This document shows, one piece after another, positions 9,618 to 16,498 of a stretch of 64,000 nucleotides of DNA. The DNA is from Rugosibacter aromaticivorans (GTDB taxonomy: Bacteria > Pseudomonadota > Gammaproteobacteria > Burkholderiales > Rhodocyclaceae): assembly GCF_000934545.1 (NCBI RefSeq), contig NZ_CP010554.1:1426001-1490000 (forward strand), read 5' to 3'. The stretch's first letter is position 1, and every line of letters begins with the position of its first letter. Below the pieces are notes generated by a model. That model saw only the letters and a program-made list of their open reading frames with translations, did no database searches and had not been told where the DNA came from. The position numbers and the translations under genes were made by a program.

Positions 9618-10100
9618 ATGCAATCAACCAAACCGTATCTGATTCGTGCACTGCATGAATGGTGCGTTGATCAGGGCTTTACGCCCTATCTTTCGGTGGT
9701 TGTGGATGCAATGACGCGTGCACCGGCGGAATTCATCAAGAATGGTGAAATTGTTTTCAATATCGGGCTGGAAGCCACGAGTCAATTGCAACTTGGCAAT
9801 CAAGAAATCACGTTTCAAGGGCGTTTTGGCGGCCGGGTTTTCCCGATCGTTGTTCCTGTCGCGCGCGTAGCGGCAATTTATGCGCGCGAGAATAGCGAAG
9901 GTATGGCGTTTGAAGTGACAGAATCAGTTCCCGCCGTTTCACCTTCATCTAAATCTTCGTTTGTGCCTGCTGACTCAGCAACCAAGCCGTCGATTCTCTC
10001 TACCGTTGAGCGCGAACCAGCGTCTAAGAGTACAGAAAATACAGAAGGCACGACTAGTCCGAGTCCGTCTGGCCGCCCAGCACTCACGCGCATCAAGTAA
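9618..10100 (+). CDS. sspB: ClpXP protease specificity-enhancing factor
   Basis: A 160-aa protein. The first 110 residues show the SspB fold sequence (KPYLIRALHEWCVDQGFTPY, AFEVTES). The C-terminal tail is long, Ser/Pro-rich and disordered, ending in a short conserved-looking tip (ALTRIK) of the kind that binds ClpX (family knowledge). SspB delivers ssrA-tagged proteins to ClpXP. It lies 72 bp after sspA. The integrated element begins about 100 bp downstream of its stop. Confidence 0.92.
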   Translation: MQSTKPYLIRALHEWCVDQGFTPYLSVVVDAMTRAPAEFIKNGEIVFNIGLEATSQLQLGNQEITFQGRFGGRVFPIVVPVARVAAIYARENSEGMAFEVTESVPAVSPSSKSSFVPADSATKPSILSTVEREPASKSTENTEGTTSPSPSGRPALTRIK

Positions 10101-10201
10101 AACGGGGCGTTGTAACACTGCTGCTGCGATTTTTCAGTCTGGCCAATTGACCAGGCTTGGATATGCGGTGCGATTTTTTTGTTTTAAACCGGTTAAACGG
10201 C

Positions 10202-10242
10202 TGGTGCCCTCGAGCAGAATCGAACAGACGACCTACCGCTTA
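10202..10242 (-). repeat. Degenerate att copy of tRNA-Arg 3' end
   Basis: It matches 13637-13677 at 37 of 41 positions (mismatches at 10205, 10226, 10228 and 10229). It covers the tRNA 3' end from CCA through the T arm to the edge of the anticodon stem. Confidence 0.85.
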
Positions 10243-10379
10243 CAAGATGGCAAGAAACAGCATTTCCTTTTGTTGATTGCCATGCCGTAGAAGTAATAAA
10301 ACAAATAAAAAACAATAAGTTATCAATTCTCTGCCTTTCCTTTGTGTTGATATATATATCGCTGATATGGATATAATTT

Positions 10380-10398
10380 GCCTACACAGTGCCTACAC
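10380..10398 (+). repeat. Putative integrase arm-type sites, left
   Basis: Two direct copies of GCCTACAC (10380-10387 and 10391-10398) are spaced 11 bp apart, just upstream of the integrase start. A matching pair with the same spacing is at 13562-13580. Confidence 0.5.
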
Positions 10399-10412
10399 TG
10401 AAAGGCGGCAGC

Positions 10413-10961
10413 ATGCAACGGGAAAACTTCACGGCGGACAGGGTTGCTAAATTTTACTGCGAACCGGGCAAGAAGCAGAGCATTTTTTACGATGCCAAAA
10501 CGCCCGGCCTTGGTTTGCGTGTGACCGCTGCCGGTGTCAAGTCCTACATATTCGAGACGCGATTACGCGGCAAAACCCTGCGCATGACGATAGGCGACGT
10601 GCGCACATGGTCAATAGGCAAGGCGCAAGATGAGGCCGCACGCCTTAAGGTACAGACTGACCAAGGCACAGACAACCAGCACAACAAGGCACTAGCCGCC
10701 GCCGCACTTCCTGCGCTGTCCCTGCATGGTTTGCGCCGTTCCTTTGGCACGTTGTCGGAGTGGGTGGAAGTCCCTGCCGGTATCGTGGCGCAGATAATGG
10801 GACACAAACCGAGCGCGATTGCCGAAAAGCATTACATCCAGCGGGAACTCGACTTGCTGCACCTGTGGCACGTCAAAATCGAAGCGTGGATATTGGAACA
10901 GGCCGGGATTGAGTTTGTACCAGTGCAGGCGGGTTTGCGGGTGGTACATTCCCAACAATGA
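10413..10961 (+). pseudogene. P4-type tyrosine integrase with internal deletion
   Basis: The 182-aa frame joins the two ends of a protein normally near 400 aa. The N-terminal arm-binding DUF4102-type domain is present (IFYDAKTPGLGLRVTAAGVK, TLRMTIGDV). It runs straight, around residue 90, into the last part of the catalytic domain (LSLHGLRRSFGTLSEW, IMGHKPSAIAEKHYIQ). HxxR, the later His and the nucleophile Tyr remain. The first catalytic Arg and the whole core-binding domain are gone. The frame is intact, so the deletion was in frame or was selected to stay open. An upstream GTG at 10389 is possible, but ATG 10413 follows a GAAAGGCGG ribosome site. Confidence 0.85.
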
Positions 10962-10980
10962 ACGTAACTACAAATAATTA

Positions 10981-11009
10981 TTGACTTCGCTATTAAATAT
11001 AACTACATT
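10981..11009 (+). promoter_or_regulatory. Promoter of brnTA
   Basis: TTGACT (10981) and TACATT (11004) are separated by exactly 17 bp, just before the BrnT start. The octamer TAACTACA occurs at 10965-10972 and again overlapping the -10 at 11000-11007, a possible BrnA operator. Confidence 0.55.
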
Positions 11010-11016
11010 AAACGCC

Positions 11017-11286
11017 ATGCAAATCACTTTCGACGAAGCAAAAGACGCACTGAATAAAAGCAAGCATGGCTTGTCATTGTCCGAAGCCGAAAAGTTGGAA
11101 TGGGATGACGCATTGATATGGCAGGACACCCGCCGCGATTATGGCGAAGCGCGCATGGTTGCATTGGGCGTAATAGGTGCGAGGCTTTATTGTGTGATTT
11201 ACGTTGACCGTGAAGATGCGCGAAGAATAATCAGCTTACGAAAAGCAAACTATAAAGAAGGGATTCAATATGCAAATCAAAACTAA
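11017..11286 (+). CDS. brnT: BrnT family ribonuclease toxin
   Basis: From ATG 11017 the protein is 89 aa, the normal BrnT size. The family pattern is clear: FDEAKDALNKSKHGLSLSEA at the N-terminus, D-x-R-x-x-YGEARMVALG in the middle, and RRIISLRKANYKE near the end, carrying the conserved basic residues of this RelE-like RNase fold. It overlaps the antitoxin gene by 17 nt, and the order toxin-then-antitoxin is normal for brnTA. An upstream in-frame TTG at 10981 would add 12 residues lying in the promoter. It is one of the few intact genes left in the element. Confidence 0.93.
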   Translation: MQITFDEAKDALNKSKHGLSLSEAEKLEWDDALIWQDTRRDYGEARMVALGVIGARLYCVIYVDREDARRIISLRKANYKEGIQYANQN

Positions 11287-11551
11287 ATCAGGGCGAATTT
11301 TAGAGTTGCCCTCACCCGAAGAGGATGCGCAAATTACCGCCGCTGCGCTTTCCGACCCCGACAATTTACCGCTGACGGATGCGGAGTTAATCCAATTCAA
11401 GCGAAGCCGTGGAAGGCCGCTGGGGAGCGGAAAAAAAGAGCAGGTAACACTGCGCCTTGATGCGGAAATTCTGGAGCAGTTCAGGGCTACAGGCAACGGC
11501 TGGCAGACCCGCATAAATGATGCGCTGCGGGATTGGGCAAAACATCACTGA
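11270..11551 (+). CDS. brnA: BrnA antitoxin
   Basis: A 93-aa antitoxin. The C-terminal half is a ribbon-helix-helix type DNA-binding region (KEQVTLRLDAEILEQFRATG, GWQTRINDALRDWAK), as in the BrnA family. The N-terminal half (LPLTDAELIQFKRSRGRPLG) is the usual linker. It neutralises BrnT and represses the shared promoter. The ATG lies inside the end of brnT, so translation is coupled. Confidence 0.92.
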   Translation: MQIKTKSGRILELPSPEEDAQITAAALSDPDNLPLTDAELIQFKRSRGRPLGSGKKEQVTLRLDAEILEQFRATGNGWQTRINDALRDWAKHH

Positions 11552-11563
11552 ATAACGAGTTTT

Positions 11564-11621
11564 ACCCCCGCCTAGTTTTAGCGGACGAAGAGCCGGACAC
11601 CTTCACCGGCCTGACGGGGGT
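11564..11621 (+). terminator. Possible structured terminator after brnTA
   Basis: The outer strands ACCCCCG and CGGGGGT can pair over 7 bp and are followed by TTCTTATTT. An inner GCCGG/CCGGC hairpin sits between them. It is also a candidate small structured RNA leader for the next (broken) gene. Confidence 0.4.
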
Positions 11622-11635
11622 TTCTTATTTGAAGG

Positions 11636-12416
11636 TTGCATGGAAAGGTATGCAATGACCAGCGATGCGGAACGAGTAACAAAAAACCGGTTATTTCACC
11701 GTTGCAAGTATCAAAATCCCTGCCGCCTATTACGCCGCATCGCGGTGGTGGCTATATTCGAAAGCCAAGCAATAGCGAAAGGCTGCCGCGATGGAATAAA
11801 TGGCGTTTGATGCCCGAAGTTAAAGAATGGGAAGCCATTGCCCTTTCGCTGAATATCGAGCCGGGGAAAGTTAAAACAGACCGCAACGCATGGATGGGAG
11901 CCGCCCATCCTTTCGATGAGGGCGATGAGTTTGACGACCGCCTAACGATACTCAATAAACACTCTTCAAACTGAACACACTTCCCAACGCCCTGCATTCC
12001 CAATATGGTTAATTGGTATCAGTGCGAGGTGCGACTAGATGAGTTTGGCATGGTGCGCCCATATTGGCTATGACGTTCCGCCCGAGTTAGCGGCACTGGC
12101 CAAGGCTGCACCACAAGCCGCGCCGAAGGTGGAAGCTGCACCCCTAGAGCAAGCCGCACCCGCCGCGAAGGTGGAAAGTGAAAGCGTGGCAAGGACAAAA
12201 ACAAATAAGAAAAAATGGGGCGATGAAGAGCTGCGCGCATTGTGGGACGATAGCAACATGCCCGGGGTATCACAGATAAGCCTAGCAAAAAAACACGGCG
12301 TTACCCGCCAAAGAATCGGCAAGTTGTTAAAAAAGGCTAAGGAAAAATTCAGCGTGAGCCGCGCAATGAGCAACCCGTTTTCACCACAGCCGCGAACAGT
12401 CACTTTCGAAAAGTAA
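11636..12416 (+). pseudogene. Broken phage/island hypothetical gene (premature stop and frameshift)
   Basis: The first part (11636-11974, 112 aa) ends at a TGA. Reading on in the same frame gives CEVRLDEF at 12023-12046, and then a one-base shift gives AWCAHIGYDVPPELAALAK from 12048, which opens a second frame to 12416. Together these look like one protein of the type RLMPEVKEWEAIALSLNIEP...CEVRLDEF-AWCAHIGYDVPPEL, found beside integrases in beta- and gammaproteobacterial islands (family recollection). The second part ends with a helix-turn-helix-like segment (GVSQISLAKKHGVTRQRIGKLLK). Function is unknown. Confidence 0.7.
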
Positions 12417-12423
12417 GCTTTTG

Positions 12424-12503
12424 CTGTTGCGTTGCGCTGTTGCATAAGCGCTGCTGAAACCATTGCTACGCCTAGCGCGCCGTTGCGTTGCTGTTGCGCA
12501 ATA
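12424..12503. repeat. Cluster of GTTGCG repeats
   Basis: The 10-mer GTTGCGTTGC occurs at 12426-12435 and 12482-12491, with further GTTGC copies around them, in the 138-bp gap between the broken gene and the AlpA-like gene. It could be iteron-like or simply low complexity. Confidence 0.4.
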
Positions 12504-12554
12504 GTTGCACTGCATAAATTGCGAATCATCTTGAACAGGCCGAAGGGCTGAAAG

Positions 12555-12779
12555 GTGATTCAAAATGCAACCGCTCAAAATCAATTCGTCCCGCTCGAGC
12601 AGATAACACGCCCCACGGTTCCCACAGACCAAGCCGCGCACTACCTGAACCGCCGCCCGCAAACCTTGCGCGCATGGTCATCCCTCCAGAATGGCGCACT
12701 TCGTCCGCTACGTATCAACGGCCGCCTTGCGTGGCGTGTTGCTGACATTCGCGCATTGCTGGAAGGCGGTGCAAAATGA
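12555..12779 (+). CDS. Small AlpA/excisionase-like DNA-binding protein
   Basis: A 74-aa protein starting at GTG 12555. It has a MerR/AlpA-type winged-helix pattern: VPTDQAAHYLNRRPQTLRAW, then PLRINGRLAWRVADIRALL. Such proteins act as excisionases or regulators in P4-like elements. It overlaps the next gene by 4 nt (ATGA), so the two were translated together. The start is uncertain because GTG is used and no other Met precedes the helix. Confidence 0.6.
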   Translation: MIQNATAQNQFVPLEQITRPTVPTDQAAHYLNRRPQTLRAWSSLQNGALRPLRINGRLAWRVADIRALLEGGAK

Positions 12780-13483
12780 AAAACCCGAACACGCTGCCAG
12801 CTAGATGCCTTGCATTGATGCTGAACGGGCAAAGCTTCACGCATCCCGAGTTTGAACAGATAACAGGAAGCTGGCGATTATCTGCCGTGGTTTTCACACT
12901 GAAGGGCTTGGGCTGGCCGGTTGAGTCGTTTGACCTGTCCGCCCCTTCGCCCGAGTGTGCGACCCGAACGATAAGCCGGTATTACCTGCCAGTTAAAGCG
13001 ATTCAAGCCCACAACTGGAGTGCATCCGCTAGTAATTATGCCGGTGAAAATGACTGCCGCACTGTTTGGAAATCGTTTGACGATTCTGGAGCCGTGACAC
13101 CTGCGACACTTTACGGGATGGCATTCGCACAAAGCTGGAAAGACCTGCGTAAATCACGCACCAAGGGGTTAAACCTTCTATTGCCAAGCATTCGCCAAGC
13201 CCTACAAAGCCCGTTAAACAAGCCGTGGGAGCACCCGCTGCTGATATGTAGGCTCGCTGTCTGCCTGCGACAGGCGACCATCCTTACATCATCTCCAAGC
13301 GCGGGCAACCAGACGGGCTGCGAAAAGTCGGCGCTGGTGATACGGCGACCATTGCCGGATTATCCGTTTCGGGTTGTCTGGTGGTTCCGTGTTATGCGTC
13401 CGATGGACCGCTCACGGGACGCACTGGAGGAAATGCGCTGGCTGCGTGACTATCTGCGCGGCTGCAATGAAGTGACAGACTGA
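12776..13483 (+). CDS. Island hypothetical protein, probably a fusion by decay
   Basis: The frame codes for 235 aa. Residues 1-80 (LPARCLALMLNGQSFTHPEF, WRLSAVVFTLKGLGWPVESF) look like a compact winged-helix protein found alone in related islands. From about residue 160 the frame runs over sequence that makes better sense in the next frame (a Toprim-like primase piece at 13252-13449). The C-terminal third is therefore likely an artefact of a frameshift or deletion. It contains a perfect copy of the 25-bp repeat, here read as EKSALVIR. Only the N-terminal part is likely real. Confidence 0.45.
   Translation: MKNPNTLPARCLALMLNGQSFTHPEFEQITGSWRLSAVVFTLKGLGWPVESFDLSAPSPECATRTISRYYLPVKAIQAHNWSASASNYAGENDCRTVWKSFDDSGAVTPATLYGMAFAQSWKDLRKSRTKGLNLLLPSIRQALQSPLNKPWEHPLLICRLAVCLRQATILTSSPSAGNQTGCEKSALVIRRPLPDYPFRVVWWFRVMRPMDRSRDALEEMRWLRDYLRGCNEVTD
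13252..13449 (+). pseudogene. Relic of phage-type DNA primase Toprim segment
   Basis: In the frame starting after the TAG at 13249 one reads ATGDHPYIISKRGQPDGLRK, then VGAGDTATIAGLSVSGCLVV and PCYASDGPL. HPY-x3-KRG-x-PDGLR followed by a small-residue patch and VPxY resembles the segment before the Toprim fold of primases from P4-like phages and islands. It lacks a start and both flanks and is closed by a TGA at 13449. The KVGAGDT piece is the dispersed repeat. Confidence 0.5.
13323..13347 (+). repeat. Dispersed 25-bp repeat, copy 3 (perfect)
   Basis: Identical to the consensus. It lies in the primase relic inside the integrated element and is read as KVGAGDT in the relic's frame. Confidence 0.85.
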
Positions 13484-13561
13484 CGCCGAATTTATCATGC
13501 CGAACACACTCTGCCATGTGCGGGGTTTGTCGTTTCTGGTGGCCGTGCATTGACCGGAAAA

Positions 13562-13580
13562 ACCTACACCAGGCCTACAT
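13562..13580 (+). repeat. Putative integrase arm-type sites, right
   Basis: ACCTACAC (13562) and GCCTACAT (13573) are direct repeats with the same 11-bp spacing as the left pair at 10380-10398, 57 bp inside the tRNA end of the element. Confidence 0.45.
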
Positions 13581-13636
13581 GGTGAAATATCGATAGACGA
13601 AAGAAATGCATAAATCGCATAACTCATTGTTATTAT

Positions 13637-13712
13637 TGGCGCCCTCGAGCAGAATCGAACTGCTGACCTACCGCTTAGGAGGCGGTCGCTCTATCCACTG
13701 AGCTACGAGGGC
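13637..13712 (-). tRNA. tRNA-Arg (anticodon CCT)
   Basis: A 76-nt cloverleaf. The acceptor GCCCTCG pairs with CGAGGGC, then come discriminator G and encoded CCA. The anticodon stem ACCGC/GCGGT encloses the loop CTCCTAA (anticodon CCT, reads AGG). The T arm is AGCAG-TTCGATT-CTGCT. Its 3' half is the attachment site of the element at 10202-13677, which lies directly downstream of the tRNA 3' end. Confidence 0.95.
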
Positions 13713-13780
13713 GCGCCGCGAATTCTAACCGCTCGCCTATAATTCCACACCCATTCACTTCACGCTTAAAACTAATTCTC

Positions 13781-15709
13781 ATGCCTTTACTTACCATTGA
13801 TCGTGCTTGCCTTGCGTATGGCCATGTGGCCCTGCTGGATCGGGCTGCGATGCAGCTTGATCCCGGCGAGCGGGTGGGGTTGATTGGCCGTAATGGGACG
13901 GGCAAATCCAGCTTGCTCAAGGCATTGGCTGATTTGGGTTCGCTCGATGACGGGCTCCTCTGGCGCCAACCAGGCTTAAGTATTGCCTATGTGGCGCAAG
14001 AACCAGAGTTTGCTGATGAGGCGAGCGTGTTTGCAGCGGTTGCTTCAGGGCTTGGAGGCATCGCCGCAGTAGTCGCTGAATATCATCAGGTGATACAAAA
14101 AGTCGGCGCTGGTGATACGGCGGCAATGGATCGTATGCAGGATTTACAAACCGCGTTGGAGTCTGCCGATGGTTGGCGCTTGAGTTCGCGTGTTGAACAA
14201 GCGGTGTCCCGATTAGGTCTGGATGGCGAGGCACGTGTTGCGGCGCTTTCTGGCGGCGGCAAAAAACGCGTGGCCCTGGCGCGTGCGCTGGTTGCCGAGC
14301 CTGATCTGCTACTGCTGGATGAGCCGACCAATCATCTCGATGTTGAAGGTATTTTGTGGCTTGAAGAGCTGCTCAGAGCCTACCCGGGCGCAGTGATGTT
14401 TGTCACCCATGACCGGGCGTTTCTTGAGAGTGTCGTGACACGCATCATCGAGCTGGATCGTGGCAATCTGGTAAGTTTCCCTGGTAGCTTTGCAGCATAT
14501 CAGCAACGCAAAGAGCTGCTGCTGCATGAAGAATCCCTCGCCAATGCGCGGGCAGATAAACTCCTGGCGCAAGAAGAAGTATGGATACGCAAAGGGGTTG
14601 AAGCTCGCCGCACGCGAAGCGTTGGCCGCATTCATCGTCTTGAGCAGTTGCGCAGTGATCGGGCAAGCCGTCGATCGCAGCAGGGTAAGGTAGATTTTCA
14701 ACTAGTCCGTGGGGACGAATCTGGCAAGTTAGTTGCCGAACTTGATCGGGTTTCCAAGCGGTTTGGCGAGCGCATTGTGGTGAATGACTTTTCCTGCCGT
14801 ATTCAGCGAGGGGACAAGATTGGTCTGATTGGTCCCAATGGCGCAGGTAAAACCACGCTGCTGCGCTTGCTGTTGGGCGAAATCGAGGCTGATGTGGGAC
14901 ATGTGCGCATGGGTAGCCGTGTTGAGGTGGCTTATTTTGACCAGTTTCGTACGCAGCTTGATCCAGAAGCCGCGTTAGTGGATGTGATCAGCCCCGGTTC
15001 AGATTATGTCGAAATCGGACAGACAAAAAAACATGTCATTAGCTATCTGGAAGACTTTTTGTTCGCGTCCGCACGTGCGCGCTCACCGGTTAAATCACTC
15101 TCAGGTGGCGAGCGTAATCGCCTGCTGCTAGCGAGGCTTTTCGCCCGGCCAGCCAATGTGCTGGTGCTGGATGAGCCTACTAACGATCTGGACATTGAAA
15201 CGCTGGAATTACTCGAAGCGCTTTTACAGGATTACGCCGGAACGGTTTTTCTGGTGAGCCACGACCGCGCCTTTTTGGATAATGTGGTCACGCAAACCAT
15301 TGCCAGTGAAGGGCAGGGGGCCTGGAAAGAATACATCGGGGGCTATAGCGATTGGCTGCAACAGCGTCCATCGGCAGGCGGCTCCAACGGCTCCTCAACG
15401 AGCGCGGCACCAGTGAAAAAAAACAGTGCTGGCAAAGTGTCAACTGCGAACCCTAGTGCACAAGCCGCAGAGCCTGCTGCAGAACGAAAAAAAACGAGTT
15501 TCAAGACGCAGCGATCGATTGATCAATTACTCGCGCAAGTGGCGGCGCTGGAGTCTCGGCAAACCATATTGCATACGCAAATAGCCGAGCCGAATTTTTA
15601 TCAGCAGGCTGCTGACAAGCAAAAAAGAATGCATCAAGCATTAGCTGAAATAGAAGCCGCAATCGCCACTGCCTTGGCGCAATGGGAAGCGCTCGAAGAA
15701 AAAATATAA
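13781..15709 (+). CDS. uup: ABC-F family ATPase (Uup-type)
   Basis: A 642-aa protein with two ABC domains and no membrane segments. Domain 1 has Walker A GLIGRNGTGKSSLLKA and signature LSGGGKKRVALARALV with LLLDEPTNHLD. Domain 2 has GLIGPNGAGKTTLL and LSGGERNRLLLARLF with LVLDEPTNDLD. After residue 560 there is a low-complexity linker and a charged coiled-coil tail, as in Uup. ABC-F proteins act on the ribosome or on DNA branch structures. A perfect copy of the 25-bp repeat sits near residue 105, between Walker A and signature of domain 1, read as KVGAGDT. Confidence 0.93.
   Translation: MPLLTIDRACLAYGHVALLDRAAMQLDPGERVGLIGRNGTGKSSLLKALADLGSLDDGLLWRQPGLSIAYVAQEPEFADEASVFAAVASGLGGIAAVVAEYHQVIQKVGAGDTAAMDRMQDLQTALESADGWRLSSRVEQAVSRLGLDGEARVAALSGGGKKRVALARALVAEPDLLLLDEPTNHLDVEGILWLEELLRAYPGAVMFVTHDRAFLESVVTRIIELDRGNLVSFPGSFAAYQQRKELLLHEESLANARADKLLAQEEVWIRKGVEARRTRSVGRIHRLEQLRSDRASRRSQQGKVDFQLVRGDESGKLVAELDRVSKRFGERIVVNDFSCRIQRGDKIGLIGPNGAGKTTLLRLLLGEIEADVGHVRMGSRVEVAYFDQFRTQLDPEAALVDVISPGSDYVEIGQTKKHVISYLEDFLFASARARSPVKSLSGGERNRLLLARLFARPANVLVLDEPTNDLDIETLELLEALLQDYAGTVFLVSHDRAFLDNVVTQTIASEGQGAWKEYIGGYSDWLQQRPSAGGSNGSSTSAAPVKKNSAGKVSTANPSAQAAEPAAERKKTSFKTQRSIDQLLAQVAALESRQTILHTQIAEPNFYQQAADKQKRMHQALAEIEAAIATALAQWEALEEKI
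14098..14122 (+). repeat. Dispersed 25-bp repeat, copy 4 (perfect)
   Basis: Identical to the consensus. It lies in uup and is read in sense as KVGAGDTA. Confidence 0.85.
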
Positions 15710-15769
15710 TTGTGCGTAATAATTGACGCCGCTGATAAACGCATTTATTGAATAGAGACCCATCAATCT

Positions 15770-16204
15770 ATGAACCTATTAACCCACATTGTTGCTGCCG
15801 AAGAAGATGAAGTGGTCGCGATTGGCGAATCATTGCGACCGACTGACGAATGGAGTGGCATTGAGCGGCGTGGCATTGATACCGCCAAGATCGTCATGCT
15901 GCATACCTTGCTGACCAACGACGATTTTGATTTAGCGTGTGCCCTTTATGAGCCGCTGTATATCGGCAGTGAGGGTGCTGTGGTGTTAAAACTTGCCAAT
16001 TCAGTCACAGAAAAGCTGGCCATGCTGGATGAAGAGGCGCTAGCGCAGGTGGCAGAAGAGCTGGCCGCGACAGCTGAATTTGAAATGGAAGGATGGCCAG
16101 AGGACGACATTCAATCCATGATCATGGACTTGGCGGATCTGGCACAGCTGGCCTCAGCCCAAGAACAGGCACTGTTTGTCTGGATGCATCCCTTGTTTAC
16201 CTGA
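15770..16204 (+). CDS. Hypothetical acidic protein
   Basis: A 144-aa, strongly acidic, mostly helical protein with no signal peptide or membrane segment. I do not recognise a family. Features seen are an N-terminal NLLTHIVAAEEDEVVAIGES, a central LANSVTEKLAMLDEEALAQV helix, and a Trp/His C-terminal tip (FVWMHPLF). It lies 60 bp after uup and 6 bp before the GIY-YIG gene, so it is probably in one transcript with the latter. Coding status is supported by ordinary codon usage and tight spacing. Confidence 0.65.
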   Translation: MNLLTHIVAAEEDEVVAIGESLRPTDEWSGIERRGIDTAKIVMLHTLLTNDDFDLACALYEPLYIGSEGAVVLKLANSVTEKLAMLDEEALAQVAEELAATAEFEMEGWPEDDIQSMIMDLADLAQLASAQEQALFVWMHPLFT

Positions 16205-16210
16205 TGCATC

Positions 16211-16498
16211 GTGCTTGCCCGCCGGGATTGGTTTGTTTATTTGATTGAATGCACCGACGGCAGCATTTACACCGGCATTGCGGTAGATGTGCACGCCCGA
16301 TTTAATGCCCATTGCGCAGGCAAAGGGGCCCGCTACACGCGAGCACATCCGCCGTTGCGCGTCCTGGCTAGCGCAGCGCATCCTGATCGCTCAGCTGCTT
16401 TGCAAGAAGAATATCGCATCAAGCAACTCACTCCGGCGGCTAAACGAGCCTATGCTGATATGCTCAACAAAATGGTTCCTTCCCAAGAGCCCGCATGA
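16211..16498 (+). CDS. GIY-YIG nuclease superfamily protein (UPF0213 type)
   Basis: A 95-aa protein. The motif is FVYLIECTDGSIYTGIA (the GIY-YIG core is YLIE-x6-YTGI), followed by HCAGKGARYTRAHPPLRVL and the EEYRIKQLTPAAKRA tail. This is the stand-alone YhbQ-like group, whose members have a nuclease fold and poorly defined roles in DNA maintenance. The start codon is GTG at 16211; no ATG fits. It overlaps the symporter gene by 4 nt. Confidence 0.9.
   Translation: MLARRDWFVYLIECTDGSIYTGIAVDVHARFNAHCAGKGARYTRAHPPLRVLASAAHPDRSAALQEEYRIKQLTPAAKRAYADMLNKMVPSQEPA

Larger units (their letters stand above)
10202..13677. mobile_element. Decayed integrated element in the 3' end of tRNA-Arg(CCT), about 3.5 kb
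   Basis: The element is bounded by a 41-bp direct repeat with four mismatches. One copy is the 3' part of the intact tRNA-Arg gene (13637-13677); the other is a degenerate fragment at 10202-10242. Between them lie a P4-type integrase with its middle deleted, BrnT/BrnA, a broken phage-type gene, an AlpA-like DNA-binding protein, and a relic of a Toprim primase segment. Paired 11-bp-spaced GCCTACAC-like sequences lie just inside both ends, as expected of integrase arm sites. It is almost certainly no longer mobile by itself. Confidence 0.82.
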
